A stretch of 64,000 nucleotides of DNA, taken from positions 3,968,001-4,032,000 of the forward strand of contig NC_046680.1 in the NCBI RefSeq assembly GCF_009870125.1, read 5' to 3'. Below are positions 14,201 through 25,429 of the stretch, one piece after another. A model generated the notes under the pieces. That model saw only the letters and a program-made list of their open reading frames with translations. It ran no database searches and had not been told where the DNA came from. How positions within the stretch are numbered: the first letter of the stretch is position 1; every line of letters starts with the position of its first letter. This DNA is from Drosophila pseudoobscura. Lineage: Eukaryota; Arthropoda; Insecta; Diptera; Drosophilidae. Position numbers and translations under genes: made by a program.

Positions 14201-17200
14201 GCTGGAAAATTAAATTAAAATATACATTTTGCTTTTAATTACGCACAAAAGGTTGTTGCGAAACTGTCGCACAAACGTTATTTTATTTTTAATTTTATGT
14301 GCTTTTCTATGTAATTTTTTATTCGGGGGAAAGGCAAACCGGTCCCGGTTGGGTGTCTGCCATGGTTTGGTTACATTTTAGGTCCTACTGACAGTTTCTC
14401 TGATACGTTTTTTGGCTTTTGCTTTCAAATCTGATTATTTGAAACATGTTTTTTTGTATCCTTGGAGAGTATTTTAAACTTTGTCAGAAGTTTGTAAAAT
14501 CCACTAGGAATCATCTCCACACGAAGCATATCCTGATCACATTCCGTCTGTTTTCGTACAAACTATTCTTTCAGTTTTTAAACGGTTTCGCCGAAATTGT
14601 GCAAATATTCTCCTTTCAAAGATGGGCAGATGACCGCCATAGCTGATAGGCCTTCCGAGTGTAATTTTTTTTTACTGCACAGGGTATATAAAAGTCGGTG
14701 CTCCCAAGTTAGCTAGTGGCTAATGTTCGTGGTGGACTGCCGCCCCAGAGTCGGGGCCGCAGTGGCCACTCGAATTGTGCAATCCGTAATCAAAGATGTG
14801 CCAGGTCATCCATGGTCCGACGGCTTTCCCGCTGGTTCTCTGGATAGGGGACACTCTATGTACGAGCATTAGGCAGTCTAGTGCTAGTCTGGCAGCTCAG
14901 TCTTGGCTGTCTTTTCCAGGCCAACTTCTGTGACATCGATGGCCGTGTGTGGCCCAGTGTGAGAACAAGGCACGTTGAGATCCCTCGCCGGGACTGGGCA
15001 CAACAAATGTATAATGTATAATTACTAGTTTGCAAGTTTGGGTGGATTGAACAGTGAAGGATTGGGGAAATCTTTAGAGTGAAATGCCCATGCGTTTAAA
15101 ACATTCGAAACCCTTTTTCCATTCCTTTGCAATTGCTGTGCCAGAGATCCCAAGTGTGTGATCCCAAGGTGCGCTGCTCAATGAATCATCTTCACGTTTG
15201 GCAACAAACTGCTCTAATAAACTATTCAAAATGTAATTCTGTAATAATTATTTGTAATTTGGCAAATTCGAGTCGAATCGTAGACCCCATGCGTTTGCCT
15301 TTCCCACTCGGCCCAAGGCCAGAGACGGAACATTTAAAATTCTTGATCGTTTCGTCTGAAGAATTGCCAAATATTCATTTTGGATGTTTGTTCATTATTG
15401 GGGAGGGGGGAGCACGACGTGCCCGTACTCGGAATTGATCAGTCTGTCATCTTGTCCAAAACCCGAGCGGGAATGGGAATAGAGCGGCAAAGAGCCGACA
15501 TGGAGTGCGGACTTTTAATGGATAGATACTAGATACGAGTACACGGCAATCCCACTAAACTATCAGATACAAATACACCCAATCGAGCGGACACATTCTG
15601 CATATCATTTGGCAATACTGATGCCTTCGCAGACTCGAATCCGTTCGAATTCGTTTGATGTTTGAATATTTTGTTATTGTTTGCGGTTGTCTGTTTATAG
15701 ATCACTTTGTCAGACTCTGTTCATTTCCTAGACATCTGCTGTCTGCCGTCTGCTGTCTGCCGTCTGCTGTCTGCCGTCTGCTGTCTACTCAACTAGTTGG
15801 TAATTTATCAAAATGCTCTAGCTTAGGCTGCAGTCCTCCGGCTTAGACACACAGATACCCAGATACAGATGTGAGCAATCTGTGAGATTGCTGTGCAGTT
15901 GGAAAATGGCTGCAAATCAAATGTGTCAGTCGGGCTCTGTTTGTCACCTTACTTTGGTTTTATCACCTGCACGCTGAGTACCTCCGTCCAGGGAGAAGGA
16001 GCTGCGACTGCAACTGGTTCTGGCACATACACGATTAGCCGTGGAGCCATTCTATTAACATATTGATTTGCCTAGGGCTCAAAGTGATTGACAATTGTGT
16101 TACTATAATTTATGTAGCTGTCACTTCAGTAAATCTCACAACGCCCCTTTAGTCACGATATCTGCAATGTACGAGTGTGTGCATATGTACATATGTATGT
16201 ATGTATGTATAGTATGTGTATATTCACGAGTAGCCGACTGAAAGTTGCCCTGGGATGTAACTGATGAAATTAATTGAACTGCAACCAACTCCCAATTATG
16301 CAACGCACAATTGCAACTGGTTTTCTGTGTGCTGTGTGCTGTCTGCTGTCTGCTGTGGCCTGCCCCCAACAACAATCAGATGCAATACGATTGAAAGAAA
16401 ACCCACACGACTTTGACTTTGCCAATAATCAGACATCGTCATCCCCAATGATGGCGATGATCGTCTTCTGCAACGGCCTTATCGCTGCAACAGCACTAAT
16501 GGCACGTTTTTCACGTTCACTTGATTTCCGTTTCGAGTGTAGCCACCAACATCATTTCCACCGAGAAATGGGCCATAAATACATATGTTGCTCGAAGCTC
16601 TTTCCATTTGTGTGGCTTTCCTCAGTCAAATGCCAAATCGGTTGCGCAATCGAAAGTGGAGTTTCCTTTGGGGGCTTCTATCCAATGGAGGTCGCCAAGT
16701 CACCCGATGACGGCGCTGAGGTACAGATTATTTCACGGTTCGCCCAGCTGAAATGTCAGCTACTGGGAGTGACTGTAAATTTTAAACTGAACTTTCAAAG
16801 AACTTTGAAAGGTTTGTATAATATTAACCTTTCAGCATCTCCTCAGCATCACCATTAGCATCCCCGTATCCAATAAAAATACTCCCAACCTTACCATTAC
16901 CTTCTGACTGTTGCAGGGCCGCGATGCCACCCCCTATCTGGAACGCAATCGAGTGGGACGGGACGCCATCGACTCGGCTGCCGCCCTCACCGACATGGGC
17001 AAATATCTGTTTCGCGAGCGCCGTCTGCCAGTCTACGACATCGCCGTGGCCATAACTAAGTAAGTGCTTCGGGGGATCCGGCATTGTTGTCGCCCAGTGT
17101 TTTGGTTTTCATTTCAGGATCAACGGCAGTTCTCTGAGTTCTCTGAGCAGCTATCGGCACTTCCCCTTTTACTCTTTATTAGTATATTAACTATATTAGA

Positions 17201-20200
17201 GACATATCCCCTAAAGATACATTCCTATAATGTCTTCCTGTGTCTAGGTATGATATGTGTCGCAGGCGTAAAGGAGGTCGTTGCACCAAGGGCACAGCGG
17301 GTAAAGAGATACCATGAAAATACTAGACCTAGACTTGTACACACCCACACACACAAACACTGGTACACACAGATACACACTCAGAACAAATGTCATTACG
17401 GGTGTTTAACATATTTGAGTTAGTTTTTGGTTATCACCTCTCCCCAGCTACAAGACACACTAAAAAAAGTCACCTAAATTTGCGTGTGGGTCTTAATAAA
17501 TTACCACCACTACACAACACACACACACACGCACACGCACACACACACACACACAACATACTAGTAAAAAATAGTTAATTCCAAAGCGTTAAACTAATTT
17601 GAGTAGCGGATCGGGCATTAATCGTAAAACCGGTTGACTTCTTTAGTACGAGTATCTTATATCAGTACCTGGCTCACGGTTGCATTGGTTTGCGCTTTGA
17701 ATCATATATTTACATCAATACTAGCGTTTAAATATACTTTTTACGTCCAACTTGGAAAGGCCTCCATGTGGTATCATTTGTAGACAAAAAGTGGTAAATG
17801 GAAGACTTAATCCCTAAATTAGTGTTCCCTATCGGCAGTTGGATTGGAATCTATAAAACTGGGATACGAGTATTGCGTACATTTCTGAACCCGATCTTTG
17901 CTTCACGATTCGGTGCGTCGAAGATAGATTTTTCTCGTGGCCCTTTCTCCGCTCTTGAAACGATATTAAGTAATGCTCAAGCTATGTGTGCCTGCCCAAA
18001 CAATCAATATCGAATTTGGCACGCCCCCCGATCGACAAAACAACAATCGATCAACGGCCACGAGGAGATAATGAAATAAATGGTTCAGAAACCCCAAATC
18101 GAAACTGAAACCGAAACCAAATCTAAAATTTCTACGCATTTTTGAACAATTTTCGCCCGCAGACTCGATATGTGCCGTCGCACCTCCGCTTATGGCGAAT
18201 GTAATCGCGGTACCGCAGGTAAAGACCCCACAACTATCATTCACTTCGTTAGCCAACAACTACTATGTATCTGTACAGACAAATGCAAAAAATAAGCACA
18301 TCGAGCTGTGCAAACGCGCTAAAATAAGTAACATTAAAGGCGGGCCCCGCCAAGCCCCAAATGCGTCGCTCCATCATCAACAAAATCAAGCAAATTTAAT
18401 GAATTTCATGCACGTCTCTTTGTCTCTATTCTCACCCTCCTCCTCTATCCAACCCACTCTGCCTCTGACACTGCTCCACCTCTCTCCTTCCGGCAAAGCG
18501 AATTAAACGAGTGCTTTTCGAGTAATCGCTGCTGTGCGGAAGCAAGAACAAGGAAATGTGCGCATGCGCTGGCGAACGATATCTTTGCAATTCTTCCTTT
18601 TCTCTGTGTAAATTATATATGTACATACATATGTACATATTTCTTTGAAGCATTCCGTTTCGAACTATACATTTTGTAAATGTTTTCATTAATAAATATT
18701 TACATACATATGTATGTACATATGTACATACATACATTCACATGCGCGCTGAGCCTTTCTTCAGCGGTTTCTTCAGCGCTCCTAAGACTGTACAACTTTC
18801 CCACTGCTATCGATATTCTGTCGGCTTCCGTCTAAATGCTATATATGTATGTACGTTTTCCGAATTACTTTATCGAACTCTTCTCTGTCTTCTGTGTCAA
18901 CTGCATGTACATATGTATGTACATATATGTACTCTTAAACTGTTAATATAACCAATTTATTGAATTTCAGCTGACAAATAAATAATAAATATGAATGAAA
19001 AGTATCAACGATGTTTAATGAATAATGTATATAGAAAGTCCACAATTGAAAAAAGGTTTAACATACATAAATATATGAATATACTACTAACTGCAACGCT
19101 TCATTAGAACGAATTGCTGCAAGACACAAATTGCCATACAAATTAATTATTATTTTTATAAAAGCACTACAAAAATAAAAATGCTTTTCAAACTAGTTAT
19201 ATTGGGCTTCTGTTAATAACACTAATAAATCCATATACTATTACTAACGTTTCACCATTTTGGTTATGGGCTAGTCATATCTAAGCTGGAGTTTTGCAGT
19301 TTTAGCTACTAATTTTACACGTAATCGCTCTCACACATCGAATAACAATTCGAGACCTTCTCTCAGCTGTTGCAGTTATTGTCTACGGACAAGAAAATTA
19401 TGTTTGAGAGTAAAAACGAATGGCCGAAATGGAACAAGACATCATAATTTTGGTTAATAACTGCGACAGCTCAGCGACGTTGCCTTAAGGAAATTGTCAA
19501 CTTCCTGTTGGACAGAAAAGAAAATTTACACAATGTGAAAAAGGCCCGCAAAATAATTGCCTAATTTTCTTCATGTATTTTCTTTCGGAAAAGGCTTCGC
19601 CTACGTTGGCGGTGCCTGCGTAGTGAACAAGCGACTGGAAAAGGTGAACAGCGTGGCCATCATTGAAGACACCGGCGGTTTCAGCGGCATCATTGTGGCT
19701 GCCCACGAAGTGGGACACTTGTAAGTAGTCCCACAGGAACATATATGCAATATAGGAAGCGACGATTGTACTCCTAGCGGCTTTCCTTGACCGGCCGGCG
19801 AGCGGAACTCATTCTGCTCAACTTTCAATTCATGTACTTAGTATCCCAAGTCCCTGATCAAAGACGTGTATTTGGGGTTCACTTGTCCAGCTTTAACAGA
19901 AGCAAACTAAAAAAATAAAAAAAAAAAAAGCGAATAGCTTCCGTTGCTGGAAACTGGTCACTGAAACTCGTTTGCATTTCCGTTTGACATCATTCGGCTT
20001 GCAATTAATCAATTAACATTTTTCCCACCCGTCCACGCTCCTCAATCAAAATGTGTCTCTTGCTCTTTCACGCAGACTGGGAGCGGTCCATGACGGGTCG
20101 CCGCCACCAAGCTACCTAGGCGGCCCGGGCGCCCAGCGCTGTCGCTGGGAGGACGGATACATTATGTCCGATTTGCGCCACACTGAGCGCGGATTCAGAT

Positions 20201-22263
20201 GGTCCGCCTGTACGGTCCAGAGCTTTCATCATTTTCTCAAGTGAGTGGATCTTAGGAACGGCTAGGATAAGAAGATTGTACTTGACTTGGCTCTGTTTCT
20301 TTCTCGTTCGCAGTGGAGACACGGCCACCTGCCTGCACAACGCCCCACACGAGGACAGCGCTCTGGGACGCTCTCTGCCAGGCACCTTGCTTTCGTTGGA
20401 TGCCCAATGCCGGCGGGACCGAGGAACTTATGCCTGCTTCAAGGACGAGCGCGTCTGTGCCCAGTTGTTCTGCTTCGACGCCCAGACGGGATACTGCGTG
20501 GCCTACAGACCCGCTGCGGAGGGTTCGGCCTGTGGTAACGGTTATGTAAGTCCCCCTAAGTCACCTGTGATTGATAGCCGCACTCTGCTTTCGGCCCGAC
20601 TAACCCAAACATGTTTACCGCTACACAGCACTGTCTGGATGGTCGGTGCACCCCTCTGCCCTCCAACATCATCCCCGACTATGGAAACAACTATCGTTTA
20701 GTCTACAAGTGAGTAAAGTTTATTTGGTTTTGTTTATTGAGAAGACTGTTCCTTAGTAGTTTTGTTGTGTAAGCTAAGCATTCTACTTACTAAAACACAA
20801 AAATTTAGAGTACAAAGTACATACACGAATATACACAGAAAAACAAATTTTAATGAACAAACCTTTACACCTTTACACTAAATTAAAACACCAACAACAC
20901 CAAACACAAATGCAACCGTAGTAAAATCGACAGCAAAAAAGATGCAACCTCTGAGCCAACGGAAGACATTGAAAATAGTAGCGAAGAGGCCGAGTCGCAA
21001 GAAGATGAGAATGAGAATGAGAATGAGAACGAGAACGATGATGAGGAGGAGCAAGAGCAGGATGAGGGCACCACTAGTAGCGAGGAGCAGCAGGATAATA
21101 AAGTCGAGCAGAGCTCAGACACCGCTTCGGCTTCCGCTGCCTCTGCTGGTGCTGGTACGTCGACATCTACAACGAAGTCGACGACAACGACCACAGTGCG
21201 ACCCAAGGCGAAAGCGTTTGGGTACTTGCATCGCATTTTGCCGTTGTACGACGCGGAGAGGCAATGGCTTCAGAAAGACGGAGTTTTGGTGAAGACGCGG
21301 ACCAGCAGTAGCGTCAGCAGCATTAGCGGTCCCTCTGCTCCCTCTACAACAAAAATACCAAAAACAACAACCACACAAACACCGAATCTCTTTCAAGTCT
21401 ACACACATGAATTACGCAAACAAATTGAATACTACCTACACATGCTACAAACACAACAACATGCAACAAAATTGAAACCAGAACAAAAGCCACAACAGTC
21501 AGAACAAACACAACAGTCGATAGTTGAAATACCTTTGGTACAAAAACAAATTAAAAATTATAGTGTAACCAGCAACAGCAACAGCAACGGAGCAAAACAA
21601 CAACACCAACAGAACACCAGCGAAGAGAACCAGAGGCAGCCGCAGCCGCAACAGCAACAGCAACAGCAACAGCCAACCGATGAGGAAAATGAAGCCACTG
21701 CCGGCATTCAGAGCAATGAAGCGATTGAGCGGCAAAAACGTAAGTTCCCCATCCAATCCACCATAGCAACAACAGCAATAGCAACTGCTGCAAAAACGAC
21801 ATCAGCAACAACATCAGAAACAACTGCCAAAGGGATAACAACATCATCATTTCTCGATGCGTATTTTAAAAAATTACAAGCATTGCATTCACCAACACTG
21901 GATGGCGCAGTAACGGCCACCAGCACAATCACATCCGTCTCTTCATCCGTCAGCTCAACAAGCAAGCAACATCCGCAACACCCGCAGAAAGAAGACAAAT
22001 TTGAGGGCAGCGCCTTCCTGAAACGTACGCCAACTCGGAGTAGTATTAAAGCATACAAAACTAGTAGTAGCAATACGAGTATTAGTAGTAGTCAACCTCA
22101 TCCACAAAATCAACAACAACAAAGGCCAAGCTACATTGGCGACACCACAAATAATCTGCCAGCGGTGTTGGACAGTGCGCCAAGTACAACAGAAAGTACA
22201 GCTGTGCCCAAGAAACCCAAAATTAAAACACAAAAACTAATACGCCGCACACGAGTCATGTAA
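8273..22263 (+). CDS. stl: ADAMTS-type secreted zinc metalloprotease (stall-like), 3' part of gene
   Basis: Extracellular matrix protease of the ADAMTS/reprolysin type. Exons: 8273-8402, 9004-9278, 10133-10237, 16917-17059, then either 17248-17300 or 18163-18218, 19594-19720, 20076-20240, 20314-20545, 20629-20708 and 20922-22263 (stop TAA at 22261-22263); all phases agree. Exon 2 carries two basic furin-like sites (RRKRRS and RSRRQ), the second just before the catalytic start YIIYPEVLVIVDYDGY. The zinc site HEVGHLLGAVHD spans the intron between 19720 and 20076. The Met-turn is GYIMSD. Exon 8 is Cys-rich (ADAMTS disintegrin-like/Cys-rich region). The last exon is disordered: an acidic Glu-Asn tract, then Gln, Thr and Ser runs. 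No thrombospondin repeat is visible. Signal peptide and most of the propeptide lie before the window, since exon 8273 follows an acceptor. The family is firm; the name stall is from memory of the fly family and less certain. Confidence 0.85.
11530..11590. repeat. 9-bp tandem repeat (CCAGTGCCA)
   Basis: The unit CCAGTGCCA is repeated about six times with one or two substitutions, inside the large intron. Confidence 0.8.
13008..13031. repeat. Pentanucleotide repeat (GAGCT/GATCT)
   Basis: CTGAGCTGAGCT runs directly into three to four copies of GATCT. It is intronic, low-complexity sequence. Confidence 0.7.
14685..14872 (+). other. Possible TATA-driven short frame inside the intron (49 aa), unproven
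   Basis: A TATA box (TATATAAA, 14685-14692) is followed about 30 bp downstream by a 49-codon frame, ATG at 14723 and TAG at 14870-14872. The frame begins MFVVDCRPRVGAAVATRIVQ and lies in a locally GC-rich patch. I recognise no family. It could be an unrecognised small gene, an alternative promoter for the host gene, or chance. Confidence 0.2.
15735..15787. repeat. CTGCTGTCTGCCGT tandem repeat
   Basis: A 14-bp unit combining CTGCTGT and CTGCCGT is repeated about four times. A related CTGTGTG/CTGTCTG tract occurs at 16324-16356. Confidence 0.8.
17248..17300 (+). CDS. stl: Alternative catalytic-domain exon, version A, of the ADAMTS gene
   Basis: This 53-nt exon lies between a pyrimidine-rich acceptor (TGTGTCTAG) and the donor GTAAAG. 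It enters in phase 2 and leaves in phase 1, matching the exons ending at 17059 and starting at 19594. It encodes YDMCRRRKGGRCTKGTAG once joined. The equivalent segment in reprolysins precedes the conserved G-F-A stretch before the zinc-binding helix. It is a paralogue of 18163-18218, with the same phases, donor and framing residues (DMCRR and GTAG). Using both would break the frame, so the two should be mutually exclusive. Confidence 0.85.
17516..17558. repeat. CA dinucleotide microsatellite
   Basis: An interrupted (CA)n/(CACG)n tract lies in the intron after alternative exon A. A second CA-rich stretch is at 17340-17385. Confidence 0.85.
18163..18218 (+). CDS. stl: Alternative catalytic-domain exon, version B, of the ADAMTS gene
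   Basis: This 56-nt exon lies between a TTTTCGCCCGCAG acceptor and the donor GTAAAG, in phase 2 and out phase 1, as for version A. It encodes LDMCRRTSAYGECNRGTAG once joined, one residue longer than version A. It replaces the strongly basic loop (RRRKGGR) by a polar one (RRTSAYGE) while keeping both cysteines and the GTAG end. Confidence 0.85.
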
Positions 22264-24875
22264 CCATAAAGTGAACGCGAGAAAGTGACAGAGATGCTGA
22301 TACGGAGAAAGACGCAAACAAGAAACTCTGCTACCACTTATTATAAACTACTAAATACTGCTAGCCAAAAACACAGTTGATCAGCTGCTTGCCAAAACCA
22401 AAACAAGAACCTTTCAACATACAATGTCAACGGCTCCTTCGTCCTTCGTCGTTCGTCCAACGACCAACGTCCACAATACCACACACACAAAACAAAGCAA
22501 CACGCAACACACACATGTACACATGTACATATATGTCAAACCGACCGATCCGATACCGATACCGATACCGAAAACGATTCGTTTTTCTTACGTGCGGTAA
22601 GCCAAACCAAACCAATCCAGCATTCAATCCGGTTCTTAACTTCCTCCTTAGCAGTAGTCTAAAGCTTTACTCTAAAGTATTTTCCGTTTTTACGCTGCCT
22701 GCCCTATAATAAATACAAAAATATAACCTTGGTTGCTAAGGGCGACATGGAAGTAGGAATAAGTGAAAATTAAATGATAAACAATACTCATTTGAAGCTC
22801 CCTATTCGCATACGTAATTGGCCATTAGCCATTTAGCTGTAATATGGAATATATTTTTAGCACTTGGCGTTGGAAATTGCATCGATCATATCTGACATCT
22901 GCAAGAAACAAACATTTAACTCAGTAGTGTAGGGACCGCTTAGTCAGTGGCCCCAGTTGTAGTTCTTAAATTATTGTTCCTTGAATTTGCATGAAATATA
23001 ATATTTTAATTAGCTCCTACATTTCCAACAAGTTAAACGAGAATTATCGACTATTGAGCCTTCTTCATCCTTGACCGATACCAGTCAGAACTTGATGAAA
23101 ACAATGTCGTACATTTGCATTAGACACATAGTCAGAACCTCATACAGCATGCTTGAAGAAAAACTGTCATCAAACTTTCTTTCAAAGATCAAAATCTCAT
23201 CGCTGATACTTTTTTTGCTATTCCGGTATACATATCTCTCGCCTCTATCTTTCCAAAATCGACACACGCCAACACTCAAACACACATACACACATACACA
23301 CATGCATTCAAGCAAATCCAAACAGGAACAAATTGGCATTTAAACATGCGCACACATACTCGTACCAGCATAGAAACCCACAAACATACACGCTCTCCTT
23401 CTCACACCACCACCACACATGCATACTCGAACATACATATTGAGAGGAATATCGAAATATTGGAAATATATAGAATTGTAGCAATTAAGTATTAGTTGAT
23501 CAACAACAAATGGCATGGAATCAGAGAATAATCAAAACCAAACGCATTTTTGCATACTAAAAATCAAGCTGCAGAAGGCGAGAGTGCAACAAAAAGTAAT
23601 TTGGCAAATGGAAGCGCATGGAATTGGAAATATAAAACTGAAATATAAATAATACACACGCACATACAACACCCACACTTCAAAATGGCGGCGACTGCAA
23701 CAAATATACATACATACATACTTACATACATATTACAATATAAAACAAATCCAGAAAATGTTCATTGATTCTGCACGCCCGACAAAAGTGATATAGCCGC
23801 ATTAGATCTATTCTTACTAATTACGTTTTCCATTTTTTTATTTCCCCTTCCCTCCCCTCTCCAAAATAGTGGTTAACTGGAAGCTGTTTCCGTTCTAGCG
23901 AAATGACGGCTGTACAGGCAGCAATTGGAATTGGTTAGTAACAGTCACTGCCATCGAAATTGGAACAAGTTTTTGCAGTTAAAATGTGTTTTAGCTAGAA
24001 TTTATTATTATTATTATTTGAATGGAAAACTATTGATTGTTTTTAGATATAGCCACAACTAATTTAAAATATTGTCTGTTAAACGCCAACGCAACAAAGC
24101 AATTTAACATTCATACGAATATGCGTATGAAATGTTGCTCAGTACATGCATACATACATATATTATGTAATGATTCGGTATAATTTAATTTAATGCGAAT
24201 TCTTGTAAAATAGTACACATTATTCTGTAAACATTTCATTCGCACAACTTTGGCAGACTACTTAAATTATTCTTTGAGCAAATCATCAAACAAGACGAAC
24301 AAAAATAATTATAATCCCACTTTCCAATGTGATAAACATATAATTTGTACTCTTTACTAAAATATATTTATCGTTTTTTGTTTGAAAATTGCTTAAAAAG
24401 GTGGAGAATTGTCCGTTGATACCTTGCCGCACTTTGCCTACAAGAAAACTTAAAATTCCATTTCATTGTTGTATTAAAATTGTTAGAGACGTACATTCTT
24501 AAACAATCATTACTTTATAGTTACGTAGTATAATGTTTGATACAAAAAAAATATATACAAAATAAGTTTTAGTTGTAGCTAATAAATGAAACTGTACATT
24601 TATCAACCACACACCCACACAAAAAGAAACAAAAACGTATGCCTAAATATATGTATGTACATAAAATAAATAAATCTGTACATGAAAATACTTGTACATC
24701 TTTGATTAAACTGGGGATATGAAAATAAGAATAAGAATAAGAAGATAAGAATACCTCTCTAAAATATTTCAATGCGTACAGAATCAGGTTCCATTGGAAA
24801 TGTTTTCTGGGGTCAAGGTCAAGTCAACCAATAGTGCATAGTAAGGGTGATGCCATTATTCCTCCGGACTGGATC
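22264..24875 (+). other. stl: Probable 3' UTR and downstream region of the ADAMTS gene; possible alternative last exon near 23871
   Basis: No gene of its own is visible. The sequence is AT-rich with many AATAAA-like signals. A very strong pyrimidine tract and acceptor end at 23870. If reached from the potential donor inside the last exon (AAAAAC then GTAAGT, 21739-21740) it would append the short tail VNWKLFPF before a stop. From the donor at 20708 it would stop after two residues. The acceptor suggests a spliced terminal exon, but no transcript data are available. Confidence 0.35.
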
Positions 24876-25386
24876 TTTTTATAACCGATACTCAAAATGA
24901 GTATTGGGGTATATTAGATTTGTGGTAAAAGTGGATGTGTGTAAAGACCAGAAGGAATCGTTTCCGACCCCATAAAGTATATATATTCTTGATCAGCATC
25001 AATAGCCGAGTCGATTGAGCCATGTCTGTCTGTCCGTCTGTCCGTCCGTCCGTCCCCTGCCACAGATTTTCGCCCTTTGTGGAGGCGGAAGTGGGCGGGG
25101 CAAAGTTTTGAAATATTTTTGTAGCAGTGACATATCACAGAAGTCTGGATCCAAAACATCGTTGCTCTAGCTCTTATAGTCTTTGAGCACTAGGCGCTGA
25201 AGGGGACGGACAGACGGACGGACGGACGGATAGACAGACAGGGCTCAATCGACTCGGCTATTGATGCTGATCAAGAATATATATACTTTATGGGGTCGGA
25301 AACGATTCCTTCTGAACGTTACACACATCCACTTTCACCACAAATCTAATATACCCCAATACTCATTTTGAGTATCGGGTATAAAA
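24876..25386. mobile_element. Foldback MITE with about 180-bp terminal inverted repeats
   Basis: Both ends read inward as about TTTTTATAaCCGATACTC, then GAGTATTGGGGTATATTAG, then a conserved stretch containing GACCCCATAAAG and TTCTTGATCAGCATCAATAG, then a tract of GTCC/GTCT units. The inverted arms (about 24876-25057 and 25199-25386) flank a centre of about 140 bp containing TTTTCGCCCTTTGTGG. There is no coding capacity, so it is non-autonomous. Partial relatives occur at 7690-8045 and 25430-26313. The high arm identity suggests a fairly young copy. I regard the family as a dispersed obscura-group repeat, which is inference. Confidence 0.85.
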
Positions 25387-25429
25387 ACCATTTGTTCCTC
25401 ATGCAACATCTTGGTATTGTATAGTCTTT

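Larger units (their letters stand above)
10238..16916 (+). other. Large intron of the ADAMTS gene
   Basis: This 6.7 kb lies between the exon ending ISIAGIIISR and the exon starting GRDATPYLER. No further exon is needed to keep the frame. It contains short tandem repeats (11470-11500, 11532-11590, 13009-13030, 13465-13490, 15730-15790), a TATA box with a 49-codon frame at 14.7 kb, and a stop-free 186-codon frame at 16298-16858. Neither frame can be claimed as a gene on present evidence. Confidence 0.6.

Noticed and set aside
20883-21236. Ser/Val-rich minus-strand frames opposite the last ADAMTS exon
   Set aside because: Antisense of repetitive Glu/Asn and Thr codons; shadow of the coding exon.
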